NCBI GenBank assembly: GCA_026122225.1
Contig: JANEZZ010001404.1
Location: 372,001 to 436,000 of the forward strand
Length of the DNA: 64,000 bases
Origin: Heloderma charlesbogerti
Taxonomy: Eukaryota; Chordata; Lepidosauria; Squamata; Helodermatidae
Reading direction: 5' to 3'
Below the pieces are notes generated by a model. That model saw only the letters and a list, made by a program, of their open reading frames with translations, did not search any database and was not told the DNA's origin. Positions 1-10,534 of the stretch are shown piece by piece; the stretch's first letter is position 1; each line of letters starts with the position of its first letter. The position numbers and the translations under genes were made by a program.

Positions 1-142
1 GTAGTGGTGTTAGATCAGCCACTTTGGCATCTACCTTTCACATCTATGGATCTTAGGCTGCGTGCGTCTTATTCAACAAAAACTTTTGTTTCACATCTAT
101 TGGACATCACAATGTCTCTTTAATAAAGGATTGTCTAATTCA
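1..142. other. unassigned left edge
   Basis: AT-rich sequence with no recognised repeat or gene. Its last eight bases (135-142, CTAATTCA) are the left target-site duplication of the element that follows. Confidence 0.5.
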
Positions 143-275
143 CAGGGATGGCGGAGAATTCCGCCACGGACACCAGTGAGGCCGGATTCTTTAGAATTTG
201 GCCCCCTGGAGTCCGTGGTGGAACAGAGCAATCCCCCCGCACCACCCCATGAAGTCCCCGTGGACCGGATCCTAC

Positions 276-360
276 CTGCCTCCAGCGGTCCAGATCTGGC
301 CACTGTTGGCCGCTGCTTCGATGTGCGGCCACGAATGGCGTGCTGCACAGGGGATGCCAT
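276..360 (-). other. outward ATG-to-splice-donor unit, element A left
   Basis: On the minus strand an ATG (358-360) opens a frame with no stop for 28 codons up to a GCAG|GTAGGA donor-like site (GT at 274-275), pointing to the left end of the transposon. Element C carries the equivalent GTAGGATC donor. Use as an exon is inference. Confidence 0.4.
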
Positions 361-374
361 TTGCATCCCTGCTT

Positions 375-420
375 TAGCCATGATAGGCTATGTAAATATT
401 TATGTAGCCTATCATGGCTA
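375..420. repeat. 46-bp palindrome of element A
   Basis: Two 23-bp arms meet at AAAT|ATTT. The outer bases TAGCCATGATAGGC pair perfectly; the inner ACGT sites of the family are ATGT in both arms, as expected from CpG deamination. Flanking inverted GCCATTTGCAT/ATGCAAATGG copies extend the fold. Confidence 0.85.
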
Positions 421-518
421 CAGCAGCGATGCAAATGGTGTCTCCTATGCAGGACGCCATTTGCGTCTGCAGCAGCCCGGCTGTGGATCGGCCTAGCCGG
501 CAGCTCTGCAGACATACC

Positions 519-638
519 ATGGAGCGGAGCTGGCCAGGGAGGATTCCAGGGCGGAGGACCGGATCACCTCCCCCCCATCAAGGATTCCGGGGGGAGGACC
601 AGATTGCCTCCCCCCCCCACGGACCCCAGCGGAGCAAG
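519..638 (+). other. outward ATG-to-splice-donor unit, element A right
   Basis: ATG in a good context (CCATGG) opens 40 codons without a stop, ending at GCAAG|GTAAGT (GT 639-640), 25 bp from the transposon end. It aligns with the left unit of C and the right unit of F. Confidence 0.45.
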
Positions 639-671
639 GTAAGTGGGGTTTCGTACACCCCTACTAATTCA

Positions 672-972
672 GCTAATTTCTGGTGGTGCAATAGAGCTAA
701 TGCATCTTTTAAACCTATGTTTTGCCAGTGTCCAGTAGTTGCTTCTTTTTGCAGGGAGATTATTACACAGAAAAATTCTGTACTGGACCAGTCTTTAATA
801 TTCACTGATGCACAGACTCTTTCAAATTATTTACTTGCTTCATGGAAATTAACAAATGATCAGCTTCAATGGATTCTTTGCAGCCTTTTGACAGCTAAAA
901 GGCTGCTATTACAACATCGGAAGGATAAACACTCACCTGCTATAATGCAACGGACTGAGGACCTTACAAAAC
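672..972. other. no recognised feature
   Basis: AT-rich anonymous sequence between element A and a SINE. I see no repeat, exon or RNA gene in it. Confidence 0.5.
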
Positions 973-1160
973 CATAGCTCAGTGTGACGGACCACCCGCT
1001 TTGCATGCAGAAGGTCCCAGGTTTGATCCCCAGCTTCTCCAGGTAGGGCAAGGAAAGAATCCTACCTGAAACCCTCGAGAGCCACTGCCAGTCAGTGTTG
1101 ACAGTACTGGGCTAGATGGACCCATGGCCTGACACAGTATAAGGCAGCTTCCTGTGTTCC
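973..1160 (+). mobile_element. tRNA-derived SINE with LINE-like tail
   Basis: The head (CATAGCTCAG, then CTTTGCATGCAG and the B-box-like GGTTTGATCC) resembles a tRNA-Ala with TGC anticodon. The body ends GGGCTAGATGGACCCATGGC and AGGCAGCTTCCTGTGTTCC. The tail resembles the 3' ends of the LINE family at 1436-1700, as expected if that LINE's enzyme copied it. A related copy lies on the minus strand at 8951-9136. Confidence 0.8.
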
Positions 1161-1435
1161 TAAGCTTTAAATATTTGAAAGGTTGGCATATAAATGTCAC
1201 CTTCAAATGGATACTTATTTGGATATTTGGTCCACTTTTGTTGCAGCCCATGTTGCAGCTGGCAAGTTGTGTGCATTTCATACAGATCCATGTATGTATA
1301 TTTAAATATGGGAAAAGCTAAAAATAAGTGAATCCAGAAATGTTTGGGTGCCTGCTGGATACCCATTTATGGGAACCATTGGAGGTGCCCGCAGGCACCA
1401 TGTTGGGGACCCCTGCCTCACATCATATCAGACAT
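1161..1435. other. mostly anonymous; possible DNA-element fragment at its end
   Basis: AT-rich sequence. The last part (about 1345-1425, with GGTGCCCGCAGGCACC and GTTGGGGACCCCTGCC) looks like a fragment of a terminal-inverted-repeat element; I could not define its ends. Confidence 0.3.
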
Positions 1436-1700
1436 ATAAGAACACAAGAAGAGCCCTTTTGGATCAGACCAAGGCTCCATCTAGTCCAGCATTCTGTTCA
1501 CACAGTGGCCAACCAGCTGTCGACCAGGAACCCACAAGGAGGACACGAGTGTAACAGCACCCTCCCATCCATCTTCCCCGCAACTGGTGTACATAGGCTC
1601 ATTTCCTCTGGTACTGGAGGTAGCACATAGCCATCAGGACTAGTAGCCATTTTGATAGCTTTTTCCTCCAGGCTCCTTTTAAAGCCATTCAAATTGGAGG
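1436..1700 (-). mobile_element. CR1/L2-like LINE 3' end
   Basis: In reverse orientation this is a LINE tail: GGATCAGACCAAGGCTCCAT, then AGTCCAGCATTCTGTTCACA and AGTAGCCATTTTGATAGC. The same block recurs at 7662, 39044, 42105 and 58136 (minus) and 41600 (plus). At 39-40.5 kb it joins reverse-transcriptase sequence, which is why I call it a LINE end. Confidence 0.75.
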
Positions 1701-4540
1701 CTTTTTGAACTGAGTCAGTTCACACGGTTCACTGCCAGTCATCAGGTGTATAGAAAGTGAATGCAGAGAGATTAGGGGATGTACAAGCATGTGTGAACAA
1801 GCCCTAAATAACCAGTGTTGCAGATAGAGAGCTTACTATCTCTCTCACTTTTTAAGGGTTGTATAATATTTTCATTTTTCAGAACTGTCCCCACTTTTCG
1901 AACAAGGAAATTAAGTTGTCTAACTCTTTCTGCATCTATACAAGGGCTTCAGCATGCCTGACTTCCCCTGACACCTTGATGCCAAAGAGCCCAGCACAAA
2001 GATGGATTTGATTGGTATCTTTTCAGCAGTTCACACTGTTTCGCTTATACAATTTGGCACAAGACTCATGTTGATGTTAGTCTATTGTCGAGGAGTTCCC
2101 ATAAAGAATGAGCCATTGCTAATCTGAAAATTGGATCTGCTCAACGCCAGATGATACTGGAATAAAAGCACAATGCTGTACATTAAACACAGTGCACAGA
2201 GGGAGTGATATTTAGTTTCTGCAGCTATTGGACCCTCAAACTTTATTGCCAAGCAACCTTATTTATCACTCAGTGCCCTCCCAATAACACATTTCCTTTA
2301 TCCCTAATTGCCTCAAAATTTCCTCCAGCTGCCTTCTCCCCCTCCACAAACTTTGCCTTATCCATTAGACATATTTAAATTTCTCCTTTGTTTTGTAATC
2401 TACATTTTTTCACACCCTAAAATTATAGCCCTTTCAAGGCGAAAGTCCCTCCATTCAGACAGCAGAACATGGTGCAATTTTAGCATCATATAATTTCCTC
2501 CATAATTGCTAAATCATTTTCTTCCTCTTCTCCTGCCTCTCTTTGGTGGCTTTTTTTTTTTTTTAAAGAAAGAAGCATCCAAGGAAGTATAGCGAAAAGA
2601 GACAGAAGATTTAATAAAGCTAAGATGGCCCCGCCTGATGTTTCACTATGCCACTGAATCACAGAGCCATAAAAAAAAAAAAAAAAATCCCTGCTCTGCA
2701 TGCAAACTTTTCATATCTACCCTTCCATTCAATAAATCTCCAACTCTCTGGATCTGCAAGTCTTTCTGGGTTCACAAGTGCAAAACTCTTTCATGTGTTA
2801 TGTGTATCAATGAAGATCTCAAATGATATGCAACAACAACAAAAATTATACAATGAAAGCGCTTAAGGCATTTTTCTCTTCACTACTGGTACCTTGGGGG
2901 ATGGGTGTGGTGGGTGTGGGGATAACTGACATTTATCAAACTAAAAGGAACACATTTTCACTCTTTTGTATTGTGAATGTTTTGTCATAATGGATTTTCA
3001 TTTTAATGCTCCAATTACATTTGTAACATTCTTTCAAACTGAATAGCACTAATGACTTCCATTATTATTTACATGCTTCCTTAATTATAAGGTTCTGCAT
3101 CTCTCTCATAACATGCGCGCTCTCTCCCCCCCCCCGCCCCAATGCTAAACCAGATATAAGGCAAATGTATTTTAGCTTTCTGTTACGTAAAAGCTGGTGA
3201 TGAATTAGCCCACATTAATACCTCTTTATAATGCACACACAATCTGAGCCACTCACAGAGTTGTAAATTAAGGGAAGGAAGAAGTAGAAGTGGGTACATT
3301 TCTTCTCAGGAAAAAAAAAAGCAAATACAGAGATAAATCAAATCTCTTTAAAGCAGCATGTATGCAAATTTAATTGAAAGCAAATATATATCAAACAGCT
3401 TCCTAGGAGAAAGTGAAATTTCTCTAAATTAGTAGCACACAGGGCAATAATGTTGGTTGTTATCACTGTTAATTTTGCCTGGCTGACAGCCTCAAGTTAA
3501 GAATGGTTGCCATTCACTTCTATGGCAGAAAAAAGGGCTGCACTTGGGGACATGCTTACCTGTCACACTGCATGGATTATTTCCTGTTGACAGAAATCCT
3601 CCAGAAGGATGCTCTCACTGCACATCCATGCGTGCCTGCCTTCACGCACATAATTATATGAAGGGCTCATTACACAGTTCAAGCCTCCCATCAGTTATAA
3701 TAACAGGCCTTTTGCTAGGACTAGGAGAAGTTTAGACCTGATCCAGAGGGACGCTGAAACATATTTTGAAGTGCAAAATATTGGGGCAGAACAAGTTAGG
3801 ATTGGGCATTTCATAAGGCTGTGCAATTGTTCTGGATCTGAATTAAATCAAGGGTGCTTCATTATTGGTTTACATGAAGTGGGAGACAAACAAAGCCGAC
3901 GTGAAGTGGCTGGAACCAAAGAACCTGGAAGACGAAGCTTCCTTTGCATTCTAGATGCCGGGGTGGGGGTGGCTTGCCTATGCCTAACTATGTAACAATT
4001 CCAAACCACTCTAGAGCCTTTTCCATATGAGGGAGACACCAGGAATGCTGCTTCTACAGAAATTAGGCCCCAGCATGTGGCTGGGGGAGGGTGTGTGTGC
4101 GTTTGCAGAGGAGTCATCAGGATGTCCAGGAGGGGGCAGAGGTGAAACAGAGCAAGCCCACCCTCTAATTGACAAGTCAATCTGTCAGTGGAACAATGCC
4201 TCATTTTGCACACAGGCTTGCCGTTCCAAAGACTCTGTCCTGTTAATTGGTTCTGCTTCTTTCATATCCTGCTCCTCTTCCAATGAAGATATCTGCGAGG
4301 ACATTGACGGATAATATTGCTTCTCTGTCTATTAATCCCTTCACTTTTAACCTACCCAGGCATTCTCCCACCCACCCACCCCACGGCCACATGATTGCCA
4401 TCATGGGAGGGGGAAAGTGGGGCTGGGCCCATTGGCTCCTCCACCGCTTGCATGTCCCCATTGCGATTCCCGCAGCCTTCCACATTTGGGTTCTAAACTG
4501 TGTGGGGAGTCTTCAGTAGGAAGTTCAACCCCCAACATGG
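1701..4540. other. no recognised gene or repeat
   Basis: Mainly AT-rich anonymous sequence with a poly-T (2551-2564), a poly-A (about 2670-2687) and a C-run (about 3125-3136). The short open frames are not conserved-looking. Confidence 0.5.
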
Positions 4541-4566
4541 GCTGCTGCTGCTGCTGCTGCTGCTGC
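4541..4566. repeat. (CTG)n trinucleotide repeat
   Basis: Nearly nine uninterrupted GCT/CTG units. It sits in anonymous sequence, not in a recognisable exon. Confidence 0.95.
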
Positions 4567-6627
4567 AGGAGCAGCAAGAGGAGGGGGCAGGGCAACAGGT
4601 TTGTATCCACTCTCCCTCTTTGCTGTGTCCTCCTCCCTCCTCTAAACCTCAAGTACTGGAAATAAAGAAGATGATGCTGCCGCCTCATTTGGCACTTCTC
4701 CTTACAGACCAGGGCTGTGGTGTGGGAATACTGAGTGGCTGGAGCTGCGCTGCTTTCGAAGCCCTGGCGCATCCCCATCTGGCTCCTGGGACACCATGGA
4801 GATAACAGGAGTCCTGTTAGACGGCACCTTGCACAAGGCCCTGTCAACTATGACACTGGCCCCAGAACTGCCAAATGTTTCTGATATTCCAGACCATTGG
4901 AAAGCTTGAATTTGGCGCACACAGTTCTGGCTCTAGGTTTTGGAGGGCCCTTGGGCAAGATACCCTCAAAGAGCCCCCACCATCAGTGAGTCTGCCTTCT
5001 TACCACCATTGTCACCAGCTGCTATTGCTCTCCATCCCCTTGCTCTGCTTATCATTCTAACACTTGCTTGCTTGACAGGAGGAAGAAGTATCTACTGCTC
5101 CAGCTCCTTCTCACCACTATCATTGTCTGGGCCAGAATGAGAGGCAGGTGAACAAGTAGTTGCAATGATGAAGAGGAGGATCGTGTCCAGGGTGCTCTTG
5201 GCAGTGGGCCCTAGATGTGGGATGTGGGCCCTCAGAACCCAACCATTCCTACTCCTGACACTGGCCCTGGGTACAGACATAGTCTCTAAGACATACTGAT
5301 TACTCAGGAAGTCTGAAACAGGAACAGTTTTACACTTAACTTGAGGCATGGCATTTACCTCAGAGGCCAGCATCCAAGCAAGCACAGAGAAAGCCCAGCG
5401 GCACATGGCATGGGCCCTTGGGGTGTGGGAGTTTCACTGCTTCCTGGGCTTGGGGGAGGGAGCCCTTGGAGTACCATCCCAAAGCATAGATCTATGCCTG
5501 CAGAATGCAAGCTTCATTACTTTAATATGCAATATTGCATACATCCCCAAGAATATTGTGCTACGTTGCACTATTTCCGTTTTGTCATGAAACTTTATAC
5601 CATGAAAGATTTGTCCTCCACAAAAATATGTCCCCAGACGTGATTTCCTTCAATTATAATTGAGCCCTGTGAGAACCCTTAATGAGGAAAAATAAGAAGC
5701 ATTGGGTCATAAATGTAAGTAAAACACCTATTCTAAGAAAACAACAAAGCTTTCAAGGAAACCTGGGCCCTCTTTTGTAAGTTTTTTGCTGTCACCAGTG
5801 GGGATAAAGCAGAGTAGGAGCTTGATTCAGCCTGCACATTACCACGAGAGAGGATTCCCCTGTTTCTCCATGCATCCACCCTCATACCTAGGCATGCGTC
5901 CAGGCACTGCAAGGGTCCGTTGCAAGTCTGTATGAACCTCCCATATCCTCATATAGCTCTCCATCAATGTGACTTTCATGGCACAGAGCTGGACAGCTGG
6001 ATGGGGGATGAAGACAGTCTTCCTGGTTCCTGCAATAAATCTACACACTTATGGGCTGTCCTGGAAGAGTAAAGGGAGTAAGGAAACAGAGCTGAGATGG
6101 GAGGAAATTGTCCACATGTGGGCAATGCACCCACATGCTCAGACTGGACATGTGTTTTGGACGCTAACCTGCTCCAGTGCCAGGGAGACAAGGTTGCCTC
6201 CTCAGCCCTTTGGATGAACAAACAAAGTTTCCTTTTTCTCTGTTCATGATTTAGGTCTAGCTGTGACTTGTGTTCCAGAGCACTAAAAAAACAGATTTCA
6301 AATTTGCTATGGGCTAATGCATACGTGTGGCAGATTGGGGTCAAGGCCAAGCATCGCTCACTCAGCAGTACTGTTTGTGAGAACGGATTCCTCCCTGTGG
6401 AGCTTGTAGAAGTAGCCACTGCAACTTGGGCAATGGTAGCAGCCATTTTGTGCCCTGTGACCACACACATGTCCTGGCAGCCACATGTTCAGCCTTCATG
6501 GAGGGACACGTTCTCACAAAAGGCACCTCCATGTGAATGTTTCCTGGCTGTGAGTCTATCTGCAACAGACACATGTATATGTGTGTGGGGTGTGTGTGTC
6601 GGGGGGGTGCCATGTGAAGCAGCCTGG
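4567..6627. other. no recognised gene or repeat
   Basis: Anonymous sequence; several short open frames occur but none resembles a known protein domain or an exon with clear splice sites. Confidence 0.45.
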
Positions 6628-6842
6628 TGTTGCTCAGTGGTAGAAGTAAATGTTGTAGTTTAGGCACTCATGACAGTCCCCATAGATACACTCCTAAGGA
6701 CTGTCAAAAAATGCAGGCTGCTGTGTCAATCCATATCAACAAACCAGTTCTAGTTAGGGATGTTAAAGAATTCTGCCACAGACCCCAGTGAGGCCGGATT
6801 CTATCGATAGGCTAACCTATTGTGGAGAAAAACACAGATGGA

Positions 6843-6967
6843 AATGGCGTAGTGGATGCCATTTGCGGCCGTAAAGCCCTTAGTTTAACCTAACTGCAGC
6901 CATTTATTGCTGCATTTAAGTTAATCTAAGAGCTTTACGGCCGCAAATGGCGTCCACTACGCCATTT
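6843..6967. repeat. long hairpin of element B
   Basis: Arms of about 58 bp pair across a short AT-rich loop (CATTTATT). The arms begin AAATGGCGTAGTGGATGCCA and end TCCACTACGCCATTT. It keeps the ATGGCG module but lacks the GATAGGCTACG core. Confidence 0.9.
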
Positions 6968-6999
6968 GCATCTGGAGATCCCTCAGCCAGGGATACGGC

Positions 7000-7106
7000 A
7001 TGCCAACGGCAGCTGTATCATCCACGATACGGAGCCGGCCGAAGAGGATTCCAGGGGGAGTGTTGGATCGCCTCCCCCCACGGGCGGAGCCCCCCTGGAA
7101 CAGCAG
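7000..7106 (+). other. outward ATG-to-splice-donor unit, element B
   Basis: An ATG opens 35 codons with no stop and runs to CAGCAG|GTAGGG (GT 7107-7108), close to the right end of the transposon. Confidence 0.35.
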
Positions 7107-7412
7107 GTAGGGAATCCGCCCATCCCCAGTTCTAGTAGCTTTCATCTCCTCCAGGGTCAGGCCTTTGGTAAAGCTAATGGGTCTTAATTGGCCATTCAAG
7201 CCCAAGCCACCCCAAAATACTTTGCATTACAATGGGGAACAATATACTGTTTGCTGGGAAGATTCATTTCCCCCCAGCGACTGTGAGGATTGCTGCTAAG
7301 CTCTGGGGAATGGGAAGTCTGAGTGGAGGTGGCAGATGACATCAGTGTCCCTTCTAATAAACAAGTGCTGCTGGTGCTGTGTCCCTGTGGGCCCTGGCTC
7401 CACTACACCGCT

Positions 7413-7661
7413 GTTGTGGCTCCAGGTGAACAAGGGCCCACAAACATGACTTTATACATGTGTCTAGCAGGCTACTATTCTGTTCATTTTTGCTTCAGAG
7501 TCTCACTAGACCCCTGACAGAGATCTTAAAAGCCCTCCCCACCCCACCCTAGGGCCCTGATCCAGATCAGGGGCCCTGTGCCTACTCTAGAGTAAAAAAA
7601 AAGGAGGAGGAGGTGTAGCTGGTAGACAAACATTTAAGTAAGGTCTGTTTTTGGCCCTGAT
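7413..7661. repeat. fragment related to the foldback at 44068-44494
   Basis: From about 7543 it shares GATCCAGATCAGGGGCCCTG, ACTCTAGAGTAAAAA, GGTAGACAAACATTTAAGTA and TCTGTTTTTGGCCCT with parts of the 44-kb element. The preceding 130 bp are anonymous. Confidence 0.5.
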
Positions 7662-7805
7662 GCTCCCATGCCGGATCAGACCAAGGGTCCATCTAGTCCA
7701 GCATTCTGTTCACATAGTGGCCATCCAGCTGCCCACGGGAAGCCCACAAGCAGGACATGAGTGCAGACTATACTTCTTATCAACCCAAATGTGTGCTTTT
7801 TCCTC
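7662..7805 (-). mobile_element. CR1/L2-like LINE 3' end fragment
   Basis: Contains GGATCAGACCAAGGGTCCAT, CAGCATTCTGTTCACATAGT and AGCCCACAAGCAGGACATGA, colinear with the block at 1436-1700 but shorter. Confidence 0.75.
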
Positions 7806-8950
7806 CAGTTTATTTTGATAAGAATGTAGTATGTATACGTCATTTTTGATGAGATTGTACTATATGTGCCTTACATACAAGCCCAGCATCAGCAGCAGGC
7901 AGCATCTTCAGGCCATTGCTAGGGCCTCAGTGTCCATCGCTGCACTGAAGCCTGCCCAGGGCAAATTGAAACCTCCATCTTGATTTCCCACAATGCCCCA
8001 GAGTAAGCCCACCTGGGCCCATGGATATAGGAGGGGCCGCACATGAGGGCACTTTGCCAAGTGTTTTCTCAAACCCAGAGCCAGTTGTGCCACATATATT
8101 TCTTAAGCAGATTGGGGGGGGGAGAGTAATTTCTATTTCTCCAAATTCCTTCCACTTGAAAAGAGCTTTGTTCCAAGATACATACAATGCCCATTGACCC
8201 AGAGCCAAAATTGCTGCATGAAACTTCCTAATCCTTGAAGGATGACTAAAAACATTTGCATTAATATTATGATTTCTTTTCAGGAAGCCATGAAATTGTA
8301 TAGACAAAAGGAGAAATCCTATTACATACATTCTAGGATGTTAATTTCAACTGGCACAAACCTAGCATTTTTCATGCTATAATTATTGGATGAGCAATAC
8401 TCAAGTGCAGCAACTCTTCCCTTCACAGTCCTCATCTCTCAGAAGAAATTGATATACTGGTATGAAGAAAATAATATTCGCTCTCTAAAATAAAAGCATC
8501 CCCACCAAATGTAATATTCTGCAGCATAGCAGAATATTCTGCAATGGATAATACAAAACCAACATTCCAATTATAAGAGTACATTTAATGGTAATACTAA
8601 TATATTGAATTTCATATCACTAAACAGTTATATTGCTTAAGTAGTATTTCAGCTACCTAACTGGAAATGGCTACATTATGTATACATCTATGAGGCTGTT
8701 CTTCAGATATAATAGCAATTCAGTCCCTATCACTGCCTTTATTAGTACGATAGACTGACTGACTTATACCCTGCGCACACCGCCCACCCCACTCCACCTC
8801 GCCCAAAGTGCACTACGTGACTTCCAAAGTTATCAACATCATACAAAATTAGGCAGAATCCAGATGAAAACAAAAACAGTTTACAAGAAAAATAATGCAG
8901 CAATTTCAGAAACCAGCAGAATTCAGAATAAAATAAGGAGATCCTTTACA
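7806..8950. other. no recognised feature
   Basis: AT-rich anonymous sequence. The stretch 8735-8940 may be an old LINE 3' tail, but I cannot show it. Confidence 0.4.
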
Positions 8951-9136
8951 CAGGAACACTGGAAGCTGCCTTACGGTCAGTCAGACCCTTGGCCCATCTA
9001 GCCCAGTCTTGTCAACACTGACTGGCAGTTACTCTCCAGGGTTTCAGGCAAGATTCCTTCCTAGCCCTACCTGGAGATCTTGTGGATTGAACCTGGGACC
9101 TGTGTGCAAACTGGGGTTCTACCACTGAGCTATGGC
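8951..9136 (-). mobile_element. tRNA-derived SINE with LINE-like tail
   Basis: Reverse copy of the SINE at 973-1160: CTGGAAGCTGCCTTA, GGCCCATCTAGCCCAGTCTT, a B-box complement GGATTGAACCTGGGACCT, and CCACTGAGCTATGGCC as the tRNA-like head. Nearly full length. Confidence 0.85.
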
Positions 9137-9608
9137 CTCTCCCTATAAAATCCTGTATAAATAAAATCATCTTCAGATAGTGAGGGGGCCAATTCCTGGG
9201 TGCCACAGCTAAAATGGATCTTTCCTGGGTGCCCACCTACCTTATTACAGCTGGCAGCAGGATCTAAAGGGGGACCTCTGAAGTAGAAGGAAGGTCCCAG
9301 GGAGGCTTCATGGGCGGAGGGTGGGGGATCTGATTTCTGAGATATTCTGGTCCCAAACTGCTTAATGTTATTAAAGTAGTTAGAATGCTCTTGTCTGCCT
9401 GATGAAAGACTTCCCAGGTTGCTGACAGGAAGTGGGAAATGAATATATAATAACGCACAAGAAGAGCCTTTCAAAAGGCAGTAGTGACTTAGGAAGGATT
9501 GGGGGGTGGAGTGGGGGACAAAGATAGAAAATGTCCACTCCTCAGGCCTCAGATGTTGCCGATTCTTGTGGTTTCAATGGCTGCTGCTCTTCAAAGGTTC
9601 CAAGGAGA

Positions 9609-9838
9609 CACTTAAGCGGTGGCAGCTGGCGACTCCAGTTCCTGAGGGGCTGTGATTCCATTCAGGGTTTTAGTTACCACCAGCCAAAACTCTAATGGTG
9701 CTATCCTAGGTGCTGAAAGGTGCTATCCAAGGTGCTGAACCCTATCCCCCAAATGGCACCGTGAGAGTTTTGGCTGGTGGTAACTAAACCATGGATGGAA
9801 TCCGGAACTGGAGTCACCAGCCGCCACTGCCTTAAGGC
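9609..9838. mobile_element. foldback element, roughly 90-bp arms
   Basis: The left arm reads GGTGGCAGCTGGCGACTCCA and TTTTAGTTACCACCAGCC; the right arm reads GGCTGGTGGTAACTAAA and TGGAGTCACCAGCCGCCAC. The centre is a short region with two copies of GGTGCTATCC. No flanking duplication was resolved. Confidence 0.75.
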
Positions 9839-9904
9839 GTTTCAAGGTCAAAGGCAGCATTTGGGTTGAGCCCAGAAACTAGGGGTGTATTAAACCCCGC
9901 TTAC

Positions 9905-10039
9905 CTGGCTCCACTGGGTTCTGCAGGTGGGGGAGGTGATCCGTTCCTCCCCCCGGAATCCTCGACAGGGGGGGGCGATCTGTTCCTCCCCCCCCCCCCG
10001 GAATCCTGCCTGGCCAGCTCCGCTCCGCGGCCAGGCCAT
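9905..10039 (-). other. outward ATG-to-splice-donor unit, element C left
   Basis: On the minus strand ATG (10037-10039, CCATGG context) opens 45 codons without a stop to GCCAG|GTAAGC (GT at 9903-9904). It is homologous to the right unit of A. Confidence 0.45.
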
Positions 10040-10146
10040 GGAGCCACCAGCTGGGCCAACCCGCAGTGGGGACTCCAGCCACTGCCGGGCTGGTGTGGAT
10101 GCAAGTGGCGTCCTGAGTAGGGGACGCCATTTGCGTCCCTATGATA

Positions 10147-10190
10147 GCCCATGATAGGCTATGTAAATATTTACGTAGCCTATCACAGCT
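10147..10190. repeat. palindrome 1 of element C
   Basis: 22-bp arms centred at 10168/10169 on AAAT|ATTT. The left arm has ATGTAAAT and the right ATTTACGT, one CpG having decayed. Confidence 0.85.
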
Positions 10191-10217
10191 AAAGCAGGGA
10201 TGCAAATGGCATCCCCT

Positions 10218-10305
10218 ACGCCATTTGCATTCCCGTTTTAACCGTGATAGGCTACGTAAATATTTATGTAGCCTATCACGGCTAAAACGGGAATGCAAAT
10301 GGCGT
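10218..10305. repeat. palindrome 2 of element C, about 87 bp
   Basis: Arms of about 43 bp with two mismatches, centred at 10261/10262. They include GCCATTTGCATTCCCGTTTT on the left and its partner AAAACGGGAATGCAAATGGC on the right. Confidence 0.9.
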
Positions 10306-10370
10306 CCCCTACACCAGTATATATGGTGTAGTAAATGGTGTAGGGCACGCCATTTGCATCCCTGCTTTAG

Positions 10371-10410
10371 CCGTGATAGGCTACGTAAATATTTACGTAG
10401 CCTATCACGG
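10371..10410. repeat. palindrome 3 of element C, perfect 40 bp
   Basis: A perfect palindrome with half-site CCGTGATAGGCTACGTAAAT. It is the best preserved copy of the family core and keeps all its CpG sites. Confidence 0.95.
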
Positions 10411-10443
10411 GCTACCATAGGGATGCAAATGGCGTCCCCTAGG

Positions 10444-10534
10444 ATGCCATTTGTGTCTGCAGCAGCCTGGGAGCAGCTGGAGCCGCCGCCGCCGCCACCA
10501 CCACCACTGGAGCCGCAGCCGGAGCCACAGCCAG
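10444..10534 (+). other. outward ATG-to-splice-donor unit, element C right
   Basis: ATG opens 30 codons, rich in Pro and Glu, to AGCCAG|GTAGGA (GT 10535-10536). Donor and phase match the left unit of A. Confidence 0.4.

Larger units (their letters stand above)
143..663 (+). mobile_element. palindromic hAT-like element A
   Basis: A non-autonomous DNA transposon. It starts CAGGGATGG and ends ACACCCCTA, and is flanked by an exact 8-bp duplication CTAATTCA (135-142 and 664-671), the hAT target-site size. The GC-rich subterminal parts match those of elements C and F; the centre is a palindrome (375-420). No transposase is encoded. Many CpG sites of the palindrome are TpG here, so this looks like one of the older copies. 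The superfamily call rests on TSD length and TIR only. Confidence 0.85.
6755..7128 (+). mobile_element. palindromic hAT-like element B
   Basis: Starts TAGGGATGTTAAAGAATTC, ends CCGCCCATCCCCA, with an exact 8-bp duplication GTTCTAGT (6747-6754, 7129-7136). It lies inside repeat R. This is the shortest copy; its left GC-rich section is cut short where the others continue. Confidence 0.88.
6628..7412 (+). repeat. older dispersed repeat R, copy 1, split by element B
   Basis: The pieces on each side of the transposon at 6755-7128 match the reverse complement of 29540-30665. Shared landmarks are TCAATCCATATC, AAGCTAATGGGTCTTAATTG, CCACCCCAAAAT and GCAGATGACATCA. A third partial copy lies at 28405-28530. 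The class of this repeat is unknown to me. Confidence 0.75.
10200..10430. promoter_or_regulatory. array of five octamer motifs in element C
   Basis: ATGCAAAT or its complement occurs exactly at 10200-10207, 10223-10230, 10293-10300, 10352-10359 and 10423-10430, in alternating orientation around the palindromes. ATGCAAAT is the classical POU/Oct-1 octamer. The motif is seen; binding is inference. Confidence 0.5.

Noticed and set aside
414..977. Plus-strand open frame of 187 codons
   Set aside because: It starts in element A and runs into unrelated flanking DNA past the duplication; no recognised domain.
973..1160. tRNA gene (Ala-like head)
   Set aside because: The tRNA-like head is followed by a SINE body and tail, and repeated elsewhere in the same form; cloverleaf pairing is poor.
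4541..4566. Polyglutamine/polyleucine coding repeat
   Set aside because: The CTG run is open in several frames, but flanking sequence shows no exon-like features.
10200..10430. CRISPR-like array (regularly spaced short repeats)
   Set aside because: The repeats are palindromes in alternating orientation inside a transposon with target duplications, in a vertebrate genome.
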